Source: JBKJML01 sp046596415 (GTDB taxonomy: Bacteria; Actinomycetota; Thermoleophilia; Gaiellales; Gaiellaceae). From it: a stretch of 14,426 nt of DNA. Each line of letters opens with the position of its first letter. The first letter of the stretch is position 1. Location of the stretch: contig JBKJML010000122.1 in NCBI GenBank assembly GCA_046596415.1, positions 1 through 14,426 of the forward strand, in the 5' to 3' direction. Below are positions 7,025-13,340 of the stretch, in pieces. Below the pieces are notes generated by a model. The model worked only from the letters and a program-made list of their open reading frames with translations. It was not told the origin of the DNA and did no database searches. The position numbers were made by a program, and so were the translations under genes.

Positions 7025-8006
7025 CAGGCTCGGGAGCTGGGGGCGCGGGCCACCGTCGCATGCGGGCGCCGCTCTTCACGAGCGTGGGCACGCCACGTTC
7101 GGCGAACGGCAACTCGACGATGTCGAAGTCGCGCGGGACCACCGTCGCCGGGAAGACGTCCTGCGCGGCGTCGGCCACATGGCCACCGCTATAGCGACTC
7201 GAGACGTGCGTCAGCGCCAGCAGCGAAACACCCGCATCACGGGCGATCGCCGCCGCGTCGGTTGCCGTCGAATGGTCGGTCTCCCGGGCGCGCTCGCGCT
7301 CGTCCTCGAGGAATGTCGCCTCGTGGACGAGCAGGTCGGCTCCGTGGGCGGCGTCCCGCACCGCGTCGCAGGGCGCGGTGTCGCCGGTCAGCACGAGCTT
7401 CCGGCCGGCCCTGCTCTCGCCGAGCACCTGGGTGGGCTCGACGACCGTGCCGTCGGCGAGCGTCACGCGCTCCCCTCGCTGGAGCGCGCCTCGCTCACGG
7501 CCGTGCGGGACGCCGAGTGCGTCGGCGGCCTCGACGTCGAAGCGACCGGGGCGTTCCGCCTCGACGAAGGCGTAGCCGAGCGCCGTCGACCCGTGCTGCA
7601 CTGCGATCGTCTCGATCCGGTACCCGTCACGTGGCAGCGATGCTCCCGCCGCGAGCTCGACGAGGCCAACCTCGTAGGTGAGCCTGCCGAAGATCCGGCG
7701 CAGCGACCCGAAGAGATCGGTCAGCCCGGCAGGCCCATGAATCGTGATCGGCACCTCGCGCCCGCGCAGCGCAAACGTCTTCAGCATCCCCGGCAGGCCG
7801 AGGAAGTGGTCGGCATGGAAATGGGTGAGAAACACCTCCTCGATGTCAACGAGGCCGATGTCGGAGCGCAGGAGCTGGCGCTGTGTCCCCTCACCGCAGT
7901 CGACGAGGATGCGCTCGCCACCGCGGCGCACGAGCGTCGCAGCGGGAGCCCGACGGGCGGTCGGCATCGAGCCGGACGTGCCGAGAAAGACGACATCGAG
8001 GTCCAC
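7002..8006 (-). CDS. rnz: Ribonuclease Z (tRNA 3'-processing endonuclease)
   Basis: A zinc metallo-beta-lactamase fold endonuclease that trims the 3' trailer of tRNA precursors, relevant where CCA is not encoded, as in the tRNA of this window. The 334-residue product starts VDLDVVFLGTSGSMPTARR and has LVDCGEGTQRQLL, the metal motif THFHADHFLG (His62, His64, Asp66, His67), GDTAPC, LLVHEATF and LTHVSSRY near the C-terminus, all RNase Z landmarks. Length is slightly above the usual 305-310, the extra being a basic, proline/alanine-rich C-terminal tail. The open frame extends to 8309, but homology begins at the GTG at 8006. That GTG has no Shine-Dalgarno sequence; a TACAAT -10 lies just before it, suggesting a leaderless message. 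It overlaps the methyltransferase start by 23 nt. Confidence 0.93.
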   Translation of the reverse strand: MDLDVVFLGTSGSMPTARRAPAATLVRRGGERILVDCGEGTQRQLLRSDIGLVDIEEVFLTHFHADHFLGLPGMLKTFALRGREVPITIHGPAGLTDLFGSLRRIFGRLTYEVGLVELAAGASLPRDGYRIETIAVQHGSTALGYAFVEAERPGRFDVEAADALGVPHGRERGALQRGERVTLADGTVVEPTQVLGESRAGRKLVLTGDTAPCDAVRDAAHGADLLVHEATFLEDERERARETDHSTATDAAAIARDAGVSLLALTHVSSRYSGGHVADAAQDVFPATVVPRDFDIVELPFAERGVPTLVKSGARMRRWPAPPAPEPDDAAAEA

Positions 8007-8014
8007 GGGCGCCG

Positions 8015-8020
8015 ATTGTA
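8015..8020 (-). promoter_or_regulatory. Candidate -10 for a leaderless rnz transcript
   Basis: TACAAT on the minus strand ends 8 nt before the GTG start of rnz, the spacing expected when transcription begins at the start codon itself. It lies in the 32-bp gap after the LysM gene. No good -35 is seen, so readthrough from the SOS promoter upstream may also supply rnz. Confidence 0.45.
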
Positions 8021-8038
8021 CGGCTGCCCAGGCACAGG

Positions 8039-8284
8039 CTACGCCGGCGGGAGCACGAGCGTCTGCCCTGGCACGATCGTCGTGCCACGCAGGTCGTTCC
8101 GCTCCTGGAGGCGGAAGATCGCCTCGCGTGGGTCGCCGTCGAGCTGCGCGACGGCGATCGACCAGAGCGTGTCCGCCGGTTGCACACGGTAGGCCCGCTC
8201 GGGCCCGGTGGCGTTGGAGGAGCGGGCGAATGTTGCCCAGAGAACGACCGTGAGCGCTGCGATGATGAAAATCCGACCGAACAT
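8039..8284 (-). CDS. Membrane-anchored LysM protein, SOS-regulated cell-division suppressor-like (YneA/DivS/Rv2719c type)
   Basis: An 81-residue protein: an N-terminal hydrophobic segment (about 4-19, IFIIAALTVVLWATFA) acting as membrane anchor or signal, a short linker, then one LysM domain from about 32 to 79 (YRVQPADTLWSIA at the start, IVPGQTLVLPP at the end). LysM binds peptidoglycan. The same layout of one membrane segment plus one C-terminal LysM, with LexA control, defines the SOS division suppressors YneA of Bacillus and its actinobacterial counterparts, which delay septation after DNA damage. Two perfect LexA boxes at this promoter support the assignment. Unlike the classical loci, no lexA lies next to it here. 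The start has no Shine-Dalgarno sequence and is probably leaderless. The LysM call is strong; the division role is inferred from architecture and promoter. Confidence 0.8.
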   Translation of the reverse strand: MFGRIFIIAALTVVLWATFARSSNATGPERAYRVQPADTLWSIAVAQLDGDPREAIFRLQERNDLRGTTIVPGQTLVLPPA

Positions 8285-8291
8285 GTGTTCG
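8278..8291. promoter_or_regulatory. LexA box 2 (over the start codon)
   Basis: CGAACATGTGTTCG on the plus strand keeps the CGAAC-N4-GTTCG consensus with fully symmetric arms. The ATG start codon (8284-8282) lies in its centre. Its midpoint is 25 bp from that of box 1, so a second LexA dimer could bind over the transcription start. Confidence 0.85.
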
Positions 8292-8293
8292 CC

Positions 8294-8322
8294 ATACTAG
8301 AGCGAACACGTGTTCGTGTCAA
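8294..8322 (-). promoter_or_regulatory. Consensus promoter of the SOS LysM gene
   Basis: On the minus strand, TTGACA (8322-8317) is separated by exactly 17 bp from TAGTAT (8299-8294). Fourteen of the 17 spacer bases are a LexA box. Transcription should begin within a few bases of the ATG at 8284, so the message has almost no 5' leader. Confidence 0.85.
8303..8316. promoter_or_regulatory. LexA box 1 (in promoter spacer)
   Basis: CGAACACGTGTTCG is a perfect 14-bp palindrome matching the Gram-positive LexA/DinR consensus CGAAC-N4-GTTCG. It sits between the -35 and -10 hexamers, so bound LexA would exclude RNA polymerase. Confidence 0.9.
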
Positions 8323-8383
8323 GGGCGACCAAGGATCGCCACGGCCCCGGTTTGGAGCGTGCGCAGCGACCCTTTGTGGGCGC

Positions 8384-9973
8384 CTACTTCTTGGCGGGCT
8401 TGGCCGGCTTCGCAGGCTTCACGGGCTTCGCCGGCTTGGCGGGCTTGGCCGGCTTGGCAGGCTTCACGGGCTTCGCCGGCTTGGCGGGCTTAACCGTTGG
8501 CTTCGTCGGCTTGGTCGTCGGCCCGGCCGGCTTGACGACGCTCGCACCGACCGCGAACGGCTTCGCGACGATCGTCGTCGTCCGGGCCGGGTTCGCCCAA
8601 GCAGTGAACGTCAAGCCGAGCACATAGCTGCCCTTGGCGAGCTTCGCGGTCAGCGCTACCGGTGGCCGCAAGTACGCCTTGCCGTCGAGTGTCGTCTTCC
8701 CGATCGCCCCCGTGCCGGCCACGATGGCGGCCTTCGACGCCGACGCCGGGTACAGCGCCGCGGTCAGCGAGTAGTCCTCTGCGGCAGTCGGCCGGAACGC
8801 CGCCCCGGTCGCCGACGAGGAGGCTAGCTCGACAGTGGCGCCGTCGACCGCGGTCGAAGCCGACCACGCAGGAGCACCGCCGGCGCAGCCGGCCGCTATA
8901 CCCTCCTTGACCGCGGCGGCGGCCGCTCGGGCCGTGCCGTCGGCCCAGTGAAGGCCTGCCTGCCAGCCGCTGCGCTCCTTGTCGTCATAGAAGCCGAAGA
9001 AATTCAGCTGGGCGACGAGCGGGTCGCACTGGACGAACTGGACGAGCTTCTTGTAGATCGCGGCCTGGTTGGCCTCGGAGGTCACGGTGACGTTCTCGGC
9101 GCCGGCGTACTCCGGCCGCGCCGACGTGTCGATCTGCCAGCCCACCTCGTCCAGGGTCAGCTTGAGCCCCGCCGAAGGAGTCGACTGGCCGGTGCCGCGG
9201 AACGCGTCCACGAGTGCCTGCTTGATGCGAGCAAGATTCTGGACGCCGCCGTTTGGCCATTGGTAGCTGTACTCGAACGGGACGCTGAAGTCGCTCGGAT
9301 TCGGATAGGGATGGAAGCTGAAGCCGTCCATCAGCGGCTTCGTTCGGCCACTCGCGCGGTACCAGTCGCCGAACGCCTTCAACCAGCGCGCCGGCGAGGT
9401 CGTGCTCGGCGAGCCGTCAGGGTCGTCGTTGCCGCGCGGCGAGAGGCCGACACCGAGGACGTTGATCGAAGGCGAGACGCTCTTCAACGTGTCGTACCCC
9501 GCCGCAAGGTAGGGGCCGAACGTGGCTGCCGACGCCTGGGTGGAACCATTCCACTGCGGTCGCCAGAAGGTCGAGAGATTCGGCTCGTTGCCGACGATGA
9601 ACGTCTTGATCTCGGGGAACACGAGCGCGACCGACGTCAACCACGCCGCGAACGCCTCGGGTGTGCCTACGCCGCCCGCGAGCGGGAATGGATACACCGC
9701 GAACGCCACCTCGACGCCGGCGAGCTTCGCCTGCGTCAGGGCCGCTGTGAGGAGCGACTGCGTGGGGATCGAGGTCGGATTCGCCGGATCCCAGCGGACG
9801 GTGATCACGTTCTGCTTCAGGCCGATGCCGGCCATCGCGCTGTAGTAGGCGCCGCTGCCAGCGCCCTGGAACTTGCCGGTGTCGTCGTTCGCGCCAAAGC
9901 CACCGGCCGCCGCGCCGCCGGTGAGAGTGAGCGCGGCGCAGACGAGCGCCGCTGCCGCAGTGGATCTGTTCAA
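8384..9973 (-). CDS. Secreted glycoside hydrolase-like protein (clan GH-A TIM barrel) with Lys-Pro-Ala repeat tail
   Basis: A 529-residue exported protein. Residues 1-24 are a signal peptide (MNRSTAAAALVCAALTLTGG then AAA). Residues about 25-360 resemble a clan GH-A barrel: IVGNEPNL gives the Asn-Glu-Pro motif with candidate acid/base Glu130, FSFHPYPNP lies near 218-226, and LTLDEVGWQ gives candidate nucleophile Glu276. Residues 370-480 form a second, beta-rich, Ala/Thr-rich module. Residues 481-529 are a cationic repeat built of KPA/KPV units. The start is taken as the TTG at 9973, which has a GGGGG stretch 4 nt upstream and puts the signal peptide at the N-terminus; the frame is open to 10057, but the extra part is Arg-rich and unlike a signal. 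The sugar substrate is unknown. It has its own 102-bp upstream gap with inverted repeats. Confidence 0.75.
   Translation of the reverse strand: MNRSTAAAALVCAALTLTGGAAAGGFGANDDTGKFQGAGSGAYYSAMAGIGLKQNVITVRWDPANPTSIPTQSLLTAALTQAKLAGVEVAFAVYPFPLAGGVGTPEAFAAWLTSVALVFPEIKTFIVGNEPNLSTFWRPQWNGSTQASAATFGPYLAAGYDTLKSVSPSINVLGVGLSPRGNDDPDGSPSTTSPARWLKAFGDWYRASGRTKPLMDGFSFHPYPNPSDFSVPFEYSYQWPNGGVQNLARIKQALVDAFRGTGQSTPSAGLKLTLDEVGWQIDTSARPEYAGAENVTVTSEANQAAIYKKLVQFVQCDPLVAQLNFFGFYDDKERSGWQAGLHWADGTARAAAAAVKEGIAAGCAGGAPAWSASTAVDGATVELASSSATGAAFRPTAAEDYSLTAALYPASASKAAIVAGTGAIGKTTLDGKAYLRPPVALTAKLAKGSYVLGLTFTAWANPARTTTIVAKPFAVGASVVKPAGPTTKPTKPTVKPAKPAKPVKPAKPAKPAKPAKPVKPAKPAKPAKK
8387..8533 (-). repeat. Tandem 9-nt Lys-Pro-Ala coding repeat with a 45-nt higher-order unit
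   Basis: The 3' end of the secreted hydrolase gene encodes KPAGPTTKPTKPT and then a run of KPA units with two KPV variants exactly 15 residues apart. At the DNA level a 33-nt stretch starting at 8414 recurs from 8459, so the period is 45 nt (five 9-nt units). This shows array growth by duplication. It is likely to be length-variable between strains. Confidence 0.9.
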
Positions 9974-9992
9974 CGTGCCCCCAATAGTCGAT

Positions 9993-10005
9993 GAAACCCG
10001 GTTTC
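9993..10005. promoter_or_regulatory. Inverted repeat GAAACCCGGTTTC upstream of the secreted hydrolase
   Basis: A perfect palindrome with six-base arms (GAAACC/GGTTTC) around a single C lies about 20 bp before the TTG start. The spacing suits an operator near the transcription start; no family is recognised. Confidence 0.45.
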
Positions 10006-10009
10006 GCCC

Positions 10010-10025
10010 TAAAGATCGTTCTTTA
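10010..10025. promoter_or_regulatory. Inverted repeat TAAAGA-N4-TCTTTA upstream of the secreted hydrolase
   Basis: Six-base arms TAAAGA (10010-10015) and TCTTTA (10020-10025) flank TCGT. It lies 5 bp beyond the previous palindrome and is AT-richer than its surroundings. It may hold promoter hexamers or be a second operator. Confidence 0.4.
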
Positions 10026-10042
10026 CCCTGCCGCCCGCTATG

Positions 10043-10068
10043 GGCCGATCGTCCCATTTTCGTCGGCC
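10043..10068 (-). terminator. Possible hairpin after the DUF1611 gene
   Basis: On the minus strand GGCCGACG (10068-10061) pairs with CGATCGGCC (10051-10043) with one bulged A, closing a 9-nt loop. It starts 7 bp beyond the stop codon. No U-tract follows, so termination is uncertain. Confidence 0.35.
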
Positions 10069-10075
10069 GACCGGC

Positions 10076-11098
10076 CTATTCCTTCGCGGCCAGCACCGCC
10101 TCGAGCAGCCGCGAGGCGCCGAATCGTACCGGGTCGTCGGCGGGCAGCCCGGTCTCGGACTCGGCGGCACCGATCGCCGCTCGCGCGTCATTCTCGCCCA
10201 GCGAGCGGGTGTTCAGTGCGATGCAGGCGACCTTCGCAGGACGTGCGGGGAGCGCCACCCGCTCGTGGAGGTCGACGAGCGCGGGCAGCGAGAGCAGTGG
10301 ATGGCCCGGGTAGCCTTCGATCTCGGTTGCCCCGGGCTGGTGGCAGAGAACGTAGAGATGCGGCGCGCTACCGTGGATGAGGCCCATCGTCACCCCCGAG
10401 TAGGCGGGGTGCGAGAGCGAGCCCTGGCCTTCGACGAAGAGAAGCTCGCCGCCACGCTTCGCAGCTTCGACGACGAGCCGCTCGACGGCGCCCGCCAGGA
10501 AGTCCGACACGACGGCGTCGACGGCGATTCCCCAGCCGGCGATCGCGATCCCGGTCTGGCCGGTCGGCACGAACTGCGATGGGAGCCCGCGCTCCCGCGC
10601 GGCCAGGTCGAGCTCGAGCGAGACGGTCATCTTTCCGATCGCGCAGTCGGAGCCGACGGTGAGGACGATCGTGCCCGGCACCTGCATGTTGGCGCCGGTG
10701 GGCGTGTCGAGATCGGCGGGCGGCCGTCGCAGGTCGCGCAACTCGACGCCGTGCCGTGCCGCGAGCAGTGCGAACTCCGGATCGTCGCCAATGAATTGAT
10801 GCAGCCCGTTGTCGATGTTCAATCCCTTGGCGATCGAGCTTCTCAGGAGCTCGCGCCAGGCCGGGGGGAAGCGGCCTCCCTGTGTGGCGACGCCGACGAG
10901 CGCGGTCTCCGGGTTGAAGCAGAGTGCGTCGTTCACCCCGGCGACGACCGGCACGCCCTCCACGAGCTCGCCCGCGTGCTCGGAGTCGAGGATCGCGACG
11001 ACATCCTCGCGTCGGTAGCGCAGGACGCCTCGCATCGTCTTCCCGTAGTGCGGGTCGGCCGAGAAGCCCTCGGCCAGGATCAGGAGCCGCTCCGACAC
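10076..11098 (-). CDS. DUF1611 family protein, DgcN-like (putative D-glutamate N-acetyltransferase)
   Basis: A 340-residue DUF1611 protein. The N-terminal part (about 1-125) is Rossmann-like. The C-terminal part starts with a P-loop, GSDCAIGKMT (149-158), followed by FVPTGQTGIAIAGWG and GELLFVEGQGSLSHPAYSG, the family signature. Family members next to enolase-superfamily epimerases were named DgcN after work on marine bacteria linking them to N-acetylation of D-glutamate. Older annotations call them NAD-dependent epimerase/dehydratase, which is misleading because the nucleotide motif is a P-loop. The start is GTG at 11098, overlapping the end of the upstream epimerase gene by 19 nt, so the two are co-translated. 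Family call firm; the reaction is inferred from context. Confidence 0.8.
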   Translation of the reverse strand: MSERLLILAEGFSADPHYGKTMRGVLRYRREDVVAILDSEHAGELVEGVPVVAGVNDALCFNPETALVGVATQGGRFPPAWRELLRSSIAKGLNIDNGLHQFIGDDPEFALLAARHGVELRDLRRPPADLDTPTGANMQVPGTIVLTVGSDCAIGKMTVSLELDLAARERGLPSQFVPTGQTGIAIAGWGIAVDAVVSDFLAGAVERLVVEAAKRGGELLFVEGQGSLSHPAYSGVTMGLIHGSAPHLYVLCHQPGATEIEGYPGHPLLSLPALVDLHERVALPARPAKVACIALNTRSLGENDARAAIGAAESETGLPADDPVRFGASRLLEAVLAAKE

Positions 11099-12093
11099 CC
11101 CAGCCCCGGCTCGTCGGAGGACACCTGGACACCGTCCACGAAGACGGGCCCCGGAAACGGATCATCGGCGAGCAGCAGGTTCCCGTCCAGGTCGACGTGG
11201 TCGCAGAGCGGGGCGACGACGCAGCCTGCGGCGATCCCGAGCCCCGACTCGACCATGCAGCCGAGCATCACGCCGAGACCCAGCGCCCGAGCGGCGTGCG
11301 CCATCCGCATCGCCTCGCGGATCCCGCCGGACTTGGCGAGCTTGATGTTGATCCCGTGCGCGATCTCGGCGCAGGCGGCAACGTCGGCGAGCCCGTGGCA
11401 GTCCTCGTCGACGTAGACCGGAACCGGCGAACGCTCCTTCAGCGTCCGACCGCCTTCGTCGCCCTGGCGGAGTGGCTGCTCGACGTACTCCAGGCCGAGC
11501 TCGGCGAGCTGAGGCAGCGCATCGAGCGCCTCGTCGAGCGACCACCACTCGTTGACATCCGCCATCAGCGGCAGGCGGGTGACGCCACGGACGGCGCGCA
11601 CCCGCTCGACATCGAGCCCGTCGCCGCCGCCGAGCTTCAGCTTCAGGCGCTTGAACCGGTCACCGACCTTCTCGGCCCGGCGCGCCATCTCGTCGGGGTC
11701 GCCGAGCCACACCGTCCAGGAGGTCGGCGGGCCTGCGCGTGGCAAGCCCAGCAGCTGCCACGTCGGACGGCTCAGCAACTTCCCCTGGAGATCGTGCAGC
11801 GCGTGGTCGAGCGCCGACTTCGCCGCCTCTTCGCCCGGCAGCTCCGCCAGGCTGGCGCCGATCTCCTCCAGCGCGAACGGATCGTCGCCGACGAGGCCGG
11901 CGTGCTCGTCGAGCCACGCCTTGGCGGTCTCGGCGGTCTGCCCGTAGCGCTCGATCGGCGCCCCCTCGCCGACGCCGGTGACGCCGTCGCGGGTGAGCTC
12001 GACGTGGACGACGTCGGCCCAGTCCTGCGACTCGCGCGCGATCGTGAAGGTCTCGGCGAGTTCGAGCCGGACGACGCGGGCGACGGTTTCCAT
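11080..12093 (-). CDS. Enolase-superfamily epimerase/racemase (dipeptide epimerase or DgcA-like N-acetyl-D-glutamate racemase)
   Basis: A 337-residue muconate-lactonizing-enzyme subgroup member. The capping domain is about 1-120; the barrel shows the KLK motif (Lys151, Lys153), metal ligands Asp179 (ADVNEWW), Glu205 (EQPL) and Asp229 (VDED), the second catalytic lysine in NIKLAKSGG (Lys251), Glu282 in GCMVESG, and a DxD motif, DLDGN (Asp301, Asp303). In L-Ala-D/L-Glu epimerases the DxD motif binds the dipeptide amino group, so a dipeptide substrate is plausible. The tight coupling to a DUF1611 gene instead recalls DgcA of the D-glutamate pathway. The ATG at 12093 has a weak AGGG ribosome-binding site. 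It is the first gene of the pair and diverges from the metalloprotease. Superfamily certain, substrate open. Confidence 0.85.
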   Translation of the reverse strand: METVARVVRLELAETFTIARESQDWADVVHVELTRDGVTGVGEGAPIERYGQTAETAKAWLDEHAGLVGDDPFALEEIGASLAELPGEEAAKSALDHALHDLQGKLLSRPTWQLLGLPRAGPPTSWTVWLGDPDEMARRAEKVGDRFKRLKLKLGGGDGLDVERVRAVRGVTRLPLMADVNEWWSLDEALDALPQLAELGLEYVEQPLRQGDEGGRTLKERSPVPVYVDEDCHGLADVAACAEIAHGINIKLAKSGGIREAMRMAHAARALGLGVMLGCMVESGLGIAAGCVVAPLCDHVDLDGNLLLADDPFPGPVFVDGVQVSSDEPGLGCRSGS

Positions 12094-12115
12094 TCGCCAA
12101 CCCTAACCCGCGCCA

Positions 12116-12144
12116 TTGCCAGAGTGTTTGCCACGGTTTACTCT
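12116..12144 (+). promoter_or_regulatory. Candidate promoter of the M43 metalloprotease gene
   Basis: TTGCCA (12116-12121), a 17-bp spacer, then TACTCT (12139-12144), the same -10 variant as at the pyr promoter. The hexamer TTGCCA recurs at 12128-12133 and 12159-12164. The predicted leader is about 35 nt. Confidence 0.5.
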
Positions 12145-12185
12145 CCGTCACGTACGACTTGCCACCACAGATGAGGGGGAGAAAT

Positions 12186-13154
12186 ATGAAACGAGTCATC
12201 GTGCTCGCCGCCGCGCTCATGGCGCTCGTGGCGCTCACCGCGTCTCCGGCCGTCGCTCGCGGGACCACCGCGGCTGCGTCGTCGAGCATCTCCTGCAACA
12301 GCTGGGACACCGCCGGCGCAGGGACGTTCAACAGCCTCACCACGCTCGCGCCGACGAACTACGCCCGCGGTGACGACACCGTGCGCGAGCCGTCCTCGAG
12401 CGAGGTCGCGGAGGAAGTCCCCGCGTCCCAGAGGGGCAAGGGAGGCCCGAACTTCCGCGCCACGGTAGACGTGTGGTTCCACGTCGTCAGCGACGGTGCG
12501 ATCGGGAACGTCTCGGACAAAGCGATCCAGGATCAGATGCAGGTGCTGAACCTCGGCTACGGCGGGTTCGAGGGCGGCGACAACACCGGCTTCCGCTTCC
12601 GCCTCGTCGGTGTCACGCGCACCAGTAACGCGGCCTGGTTCAACGCCGGCCCGACCACGTCGGCGGAGCGCGAGATGAAGCAGGCCCTGCACCAGGGTGA
12701 CGCGAGCACGTTCAACGTCTACTCGACGACCGCAGGCCCGTACCTTGGCTGGGCGTATTTCCCGTCGACCTACAAGACGAAGCCGTGGATCGACGGGCTC
12801 GTGATCGACTGGGAGTCGATGCCGGGCACGTCCACCCGCTACGCCGGACGGTACGACCTCGGCAAGACCGCCACGCACGAGGCCGGGCACTGGTTCGGCC
12901 TCTACCACGTGTTCCAGGGCGGCTGCAACAACTGGGGCGACTACGTGGACGACACGCCGCCGCAGCTGATCGCGACCCGGGGTTGCCCGATCGGCCAGGA
13001 CAGCTGCTCGGAGCCCGGGATCGACTCGATCCACAACTACATGGACTACTCGTACGACTCCTGTTACGACCAGTTCACGGTCGGCCAGTCGGGCCGGATG
13101 CAGGATCAGTGGCTTTACTACCGCGCCGACGGCGGGAGTACGGTTCACGGCTGA
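12186..13154 (+). CDS. Secreted zinc metalloprotease, M43 (pappalysin/cytophagalysin) type
   Basis: A 322-residue exported metzincin-like protease. Residues 1-25 form a signal peptide (MKRVIVLAAALMALVALTAS then PAVA-RG). A pro-like region runs to about 90. The catalytic domain has TATHEAGHWFGLYH, matching HExxHxxGxxH (His231, Glu232, His235, His241), and the Met-turn NYMDYS (284-289). VDDTP at 254-258 and cysteines at 247, 267, 274 and 293 are as expected for M43 enzymes, where disulfides stabilise the fold. The ATG at 12186 is preceded by a strong purine-rich site, GAGGGGGAG (12173-12181); a longer frame from 12159 would bury the signal peptide. It stands alone between its own promoter and a strong hairpin. 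The natural substrate is unknown. Confidence 0.9.
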   Translation: MKRVIVLAAALMALVALTASPAVARGTTAAASSSISCNSWDTAGAGTFNSLTTLAPTNYARGDDTVREPSSSEVAEEVPASQRGKGGPNFRATVDVWFHVVSDGAIGNVSDKAIQDQMQVLNLGYGGFEGGDNTGFRFRLVGVTRTSNAAWFNAGPTTSAEREMKQALHQGDASTFNVYSTTAGPYLGWAYFPSTYKTKPWIDGLVIDWESMPGTSTRYAGRYDLGKTATHEAGHWFGLYHVFQGGCNNWGDYVDDTPPQLIATRGCPIGQDSCSEPGIDSIHNYMDYSYDSCYDQFTVGQSGRMQDQWLYYRADGGSTVHG

Positions 13155-13170
13155 CGCCTGCCGCAAGCCG

Positions 13171-13208
13171 AACGACCGAGGGCCGGCGCAAGCCGGCCCT
13201 CGGTCGTT
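13171..13208 (+). terminator. Strong hairpin with GCAA tetraloop after the metalloprotease gene
   Basis: AACGACCGAGGGCCGGC (13171-13187) and its perfect complement (13192-13208) make a 17-bp stem closed by GCAA, a GNRA tetraloop. It begins 17 nt after the stop codon. Only a short TT follows, so it is a U-tract-poor terminator or an mRNA 3' stabiliser. Confidence 0.8.
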
Positions 13209-13245
13209 GCTCGCTGCTCGTCGCAGGCCCGATTCCCGCCGTCGC

Positions 13246-13251
13246 TACACT
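13246..13251 (+). promoter_or_regulatory. Candidate -10 of the tRNA-Arg gene
   Basis: TACACT lies 15 bp before the tRNA 5' end, leaving room for a short 5' leader. No good -35 is seen at the usual distance. Confidence 0.4.
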
Positions 13252-13266
13252 GGCCGACGTCTCCCC

Positions 13267-13339
<73 letters not shown>

Positions 13340-13340
13340 T

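Noticed and set aside
8323..8383. Terminator between the secreted hydrolase and the SOS promoter
   Set aside because: Only a 5-bp GGCGA/TCGCC pairing is visible, with no U-tract; too weak to annotate.
8387..8533. Short-period repeats that could suggest a CRISPR or minisatellite array
   Set aside because: The 9-nt unit is in frame within a coding tail (Lys-Pro-Ala) and has no spacers; it is a protein repeat.
10040..11416. 458-codon plus-strand open frame across both DUF1611 and epimerase genes
   Set aside because: Composition is typical of an antisense GC-rich frame and it cuts across two real genes with clear motifs.
12138..13166. 342-codon minus-strand open frame
   Set aside because: Antisense shadow of the M43 protease, which has a signal peptide, a strong ribosome-binding site and catalytic motifs.
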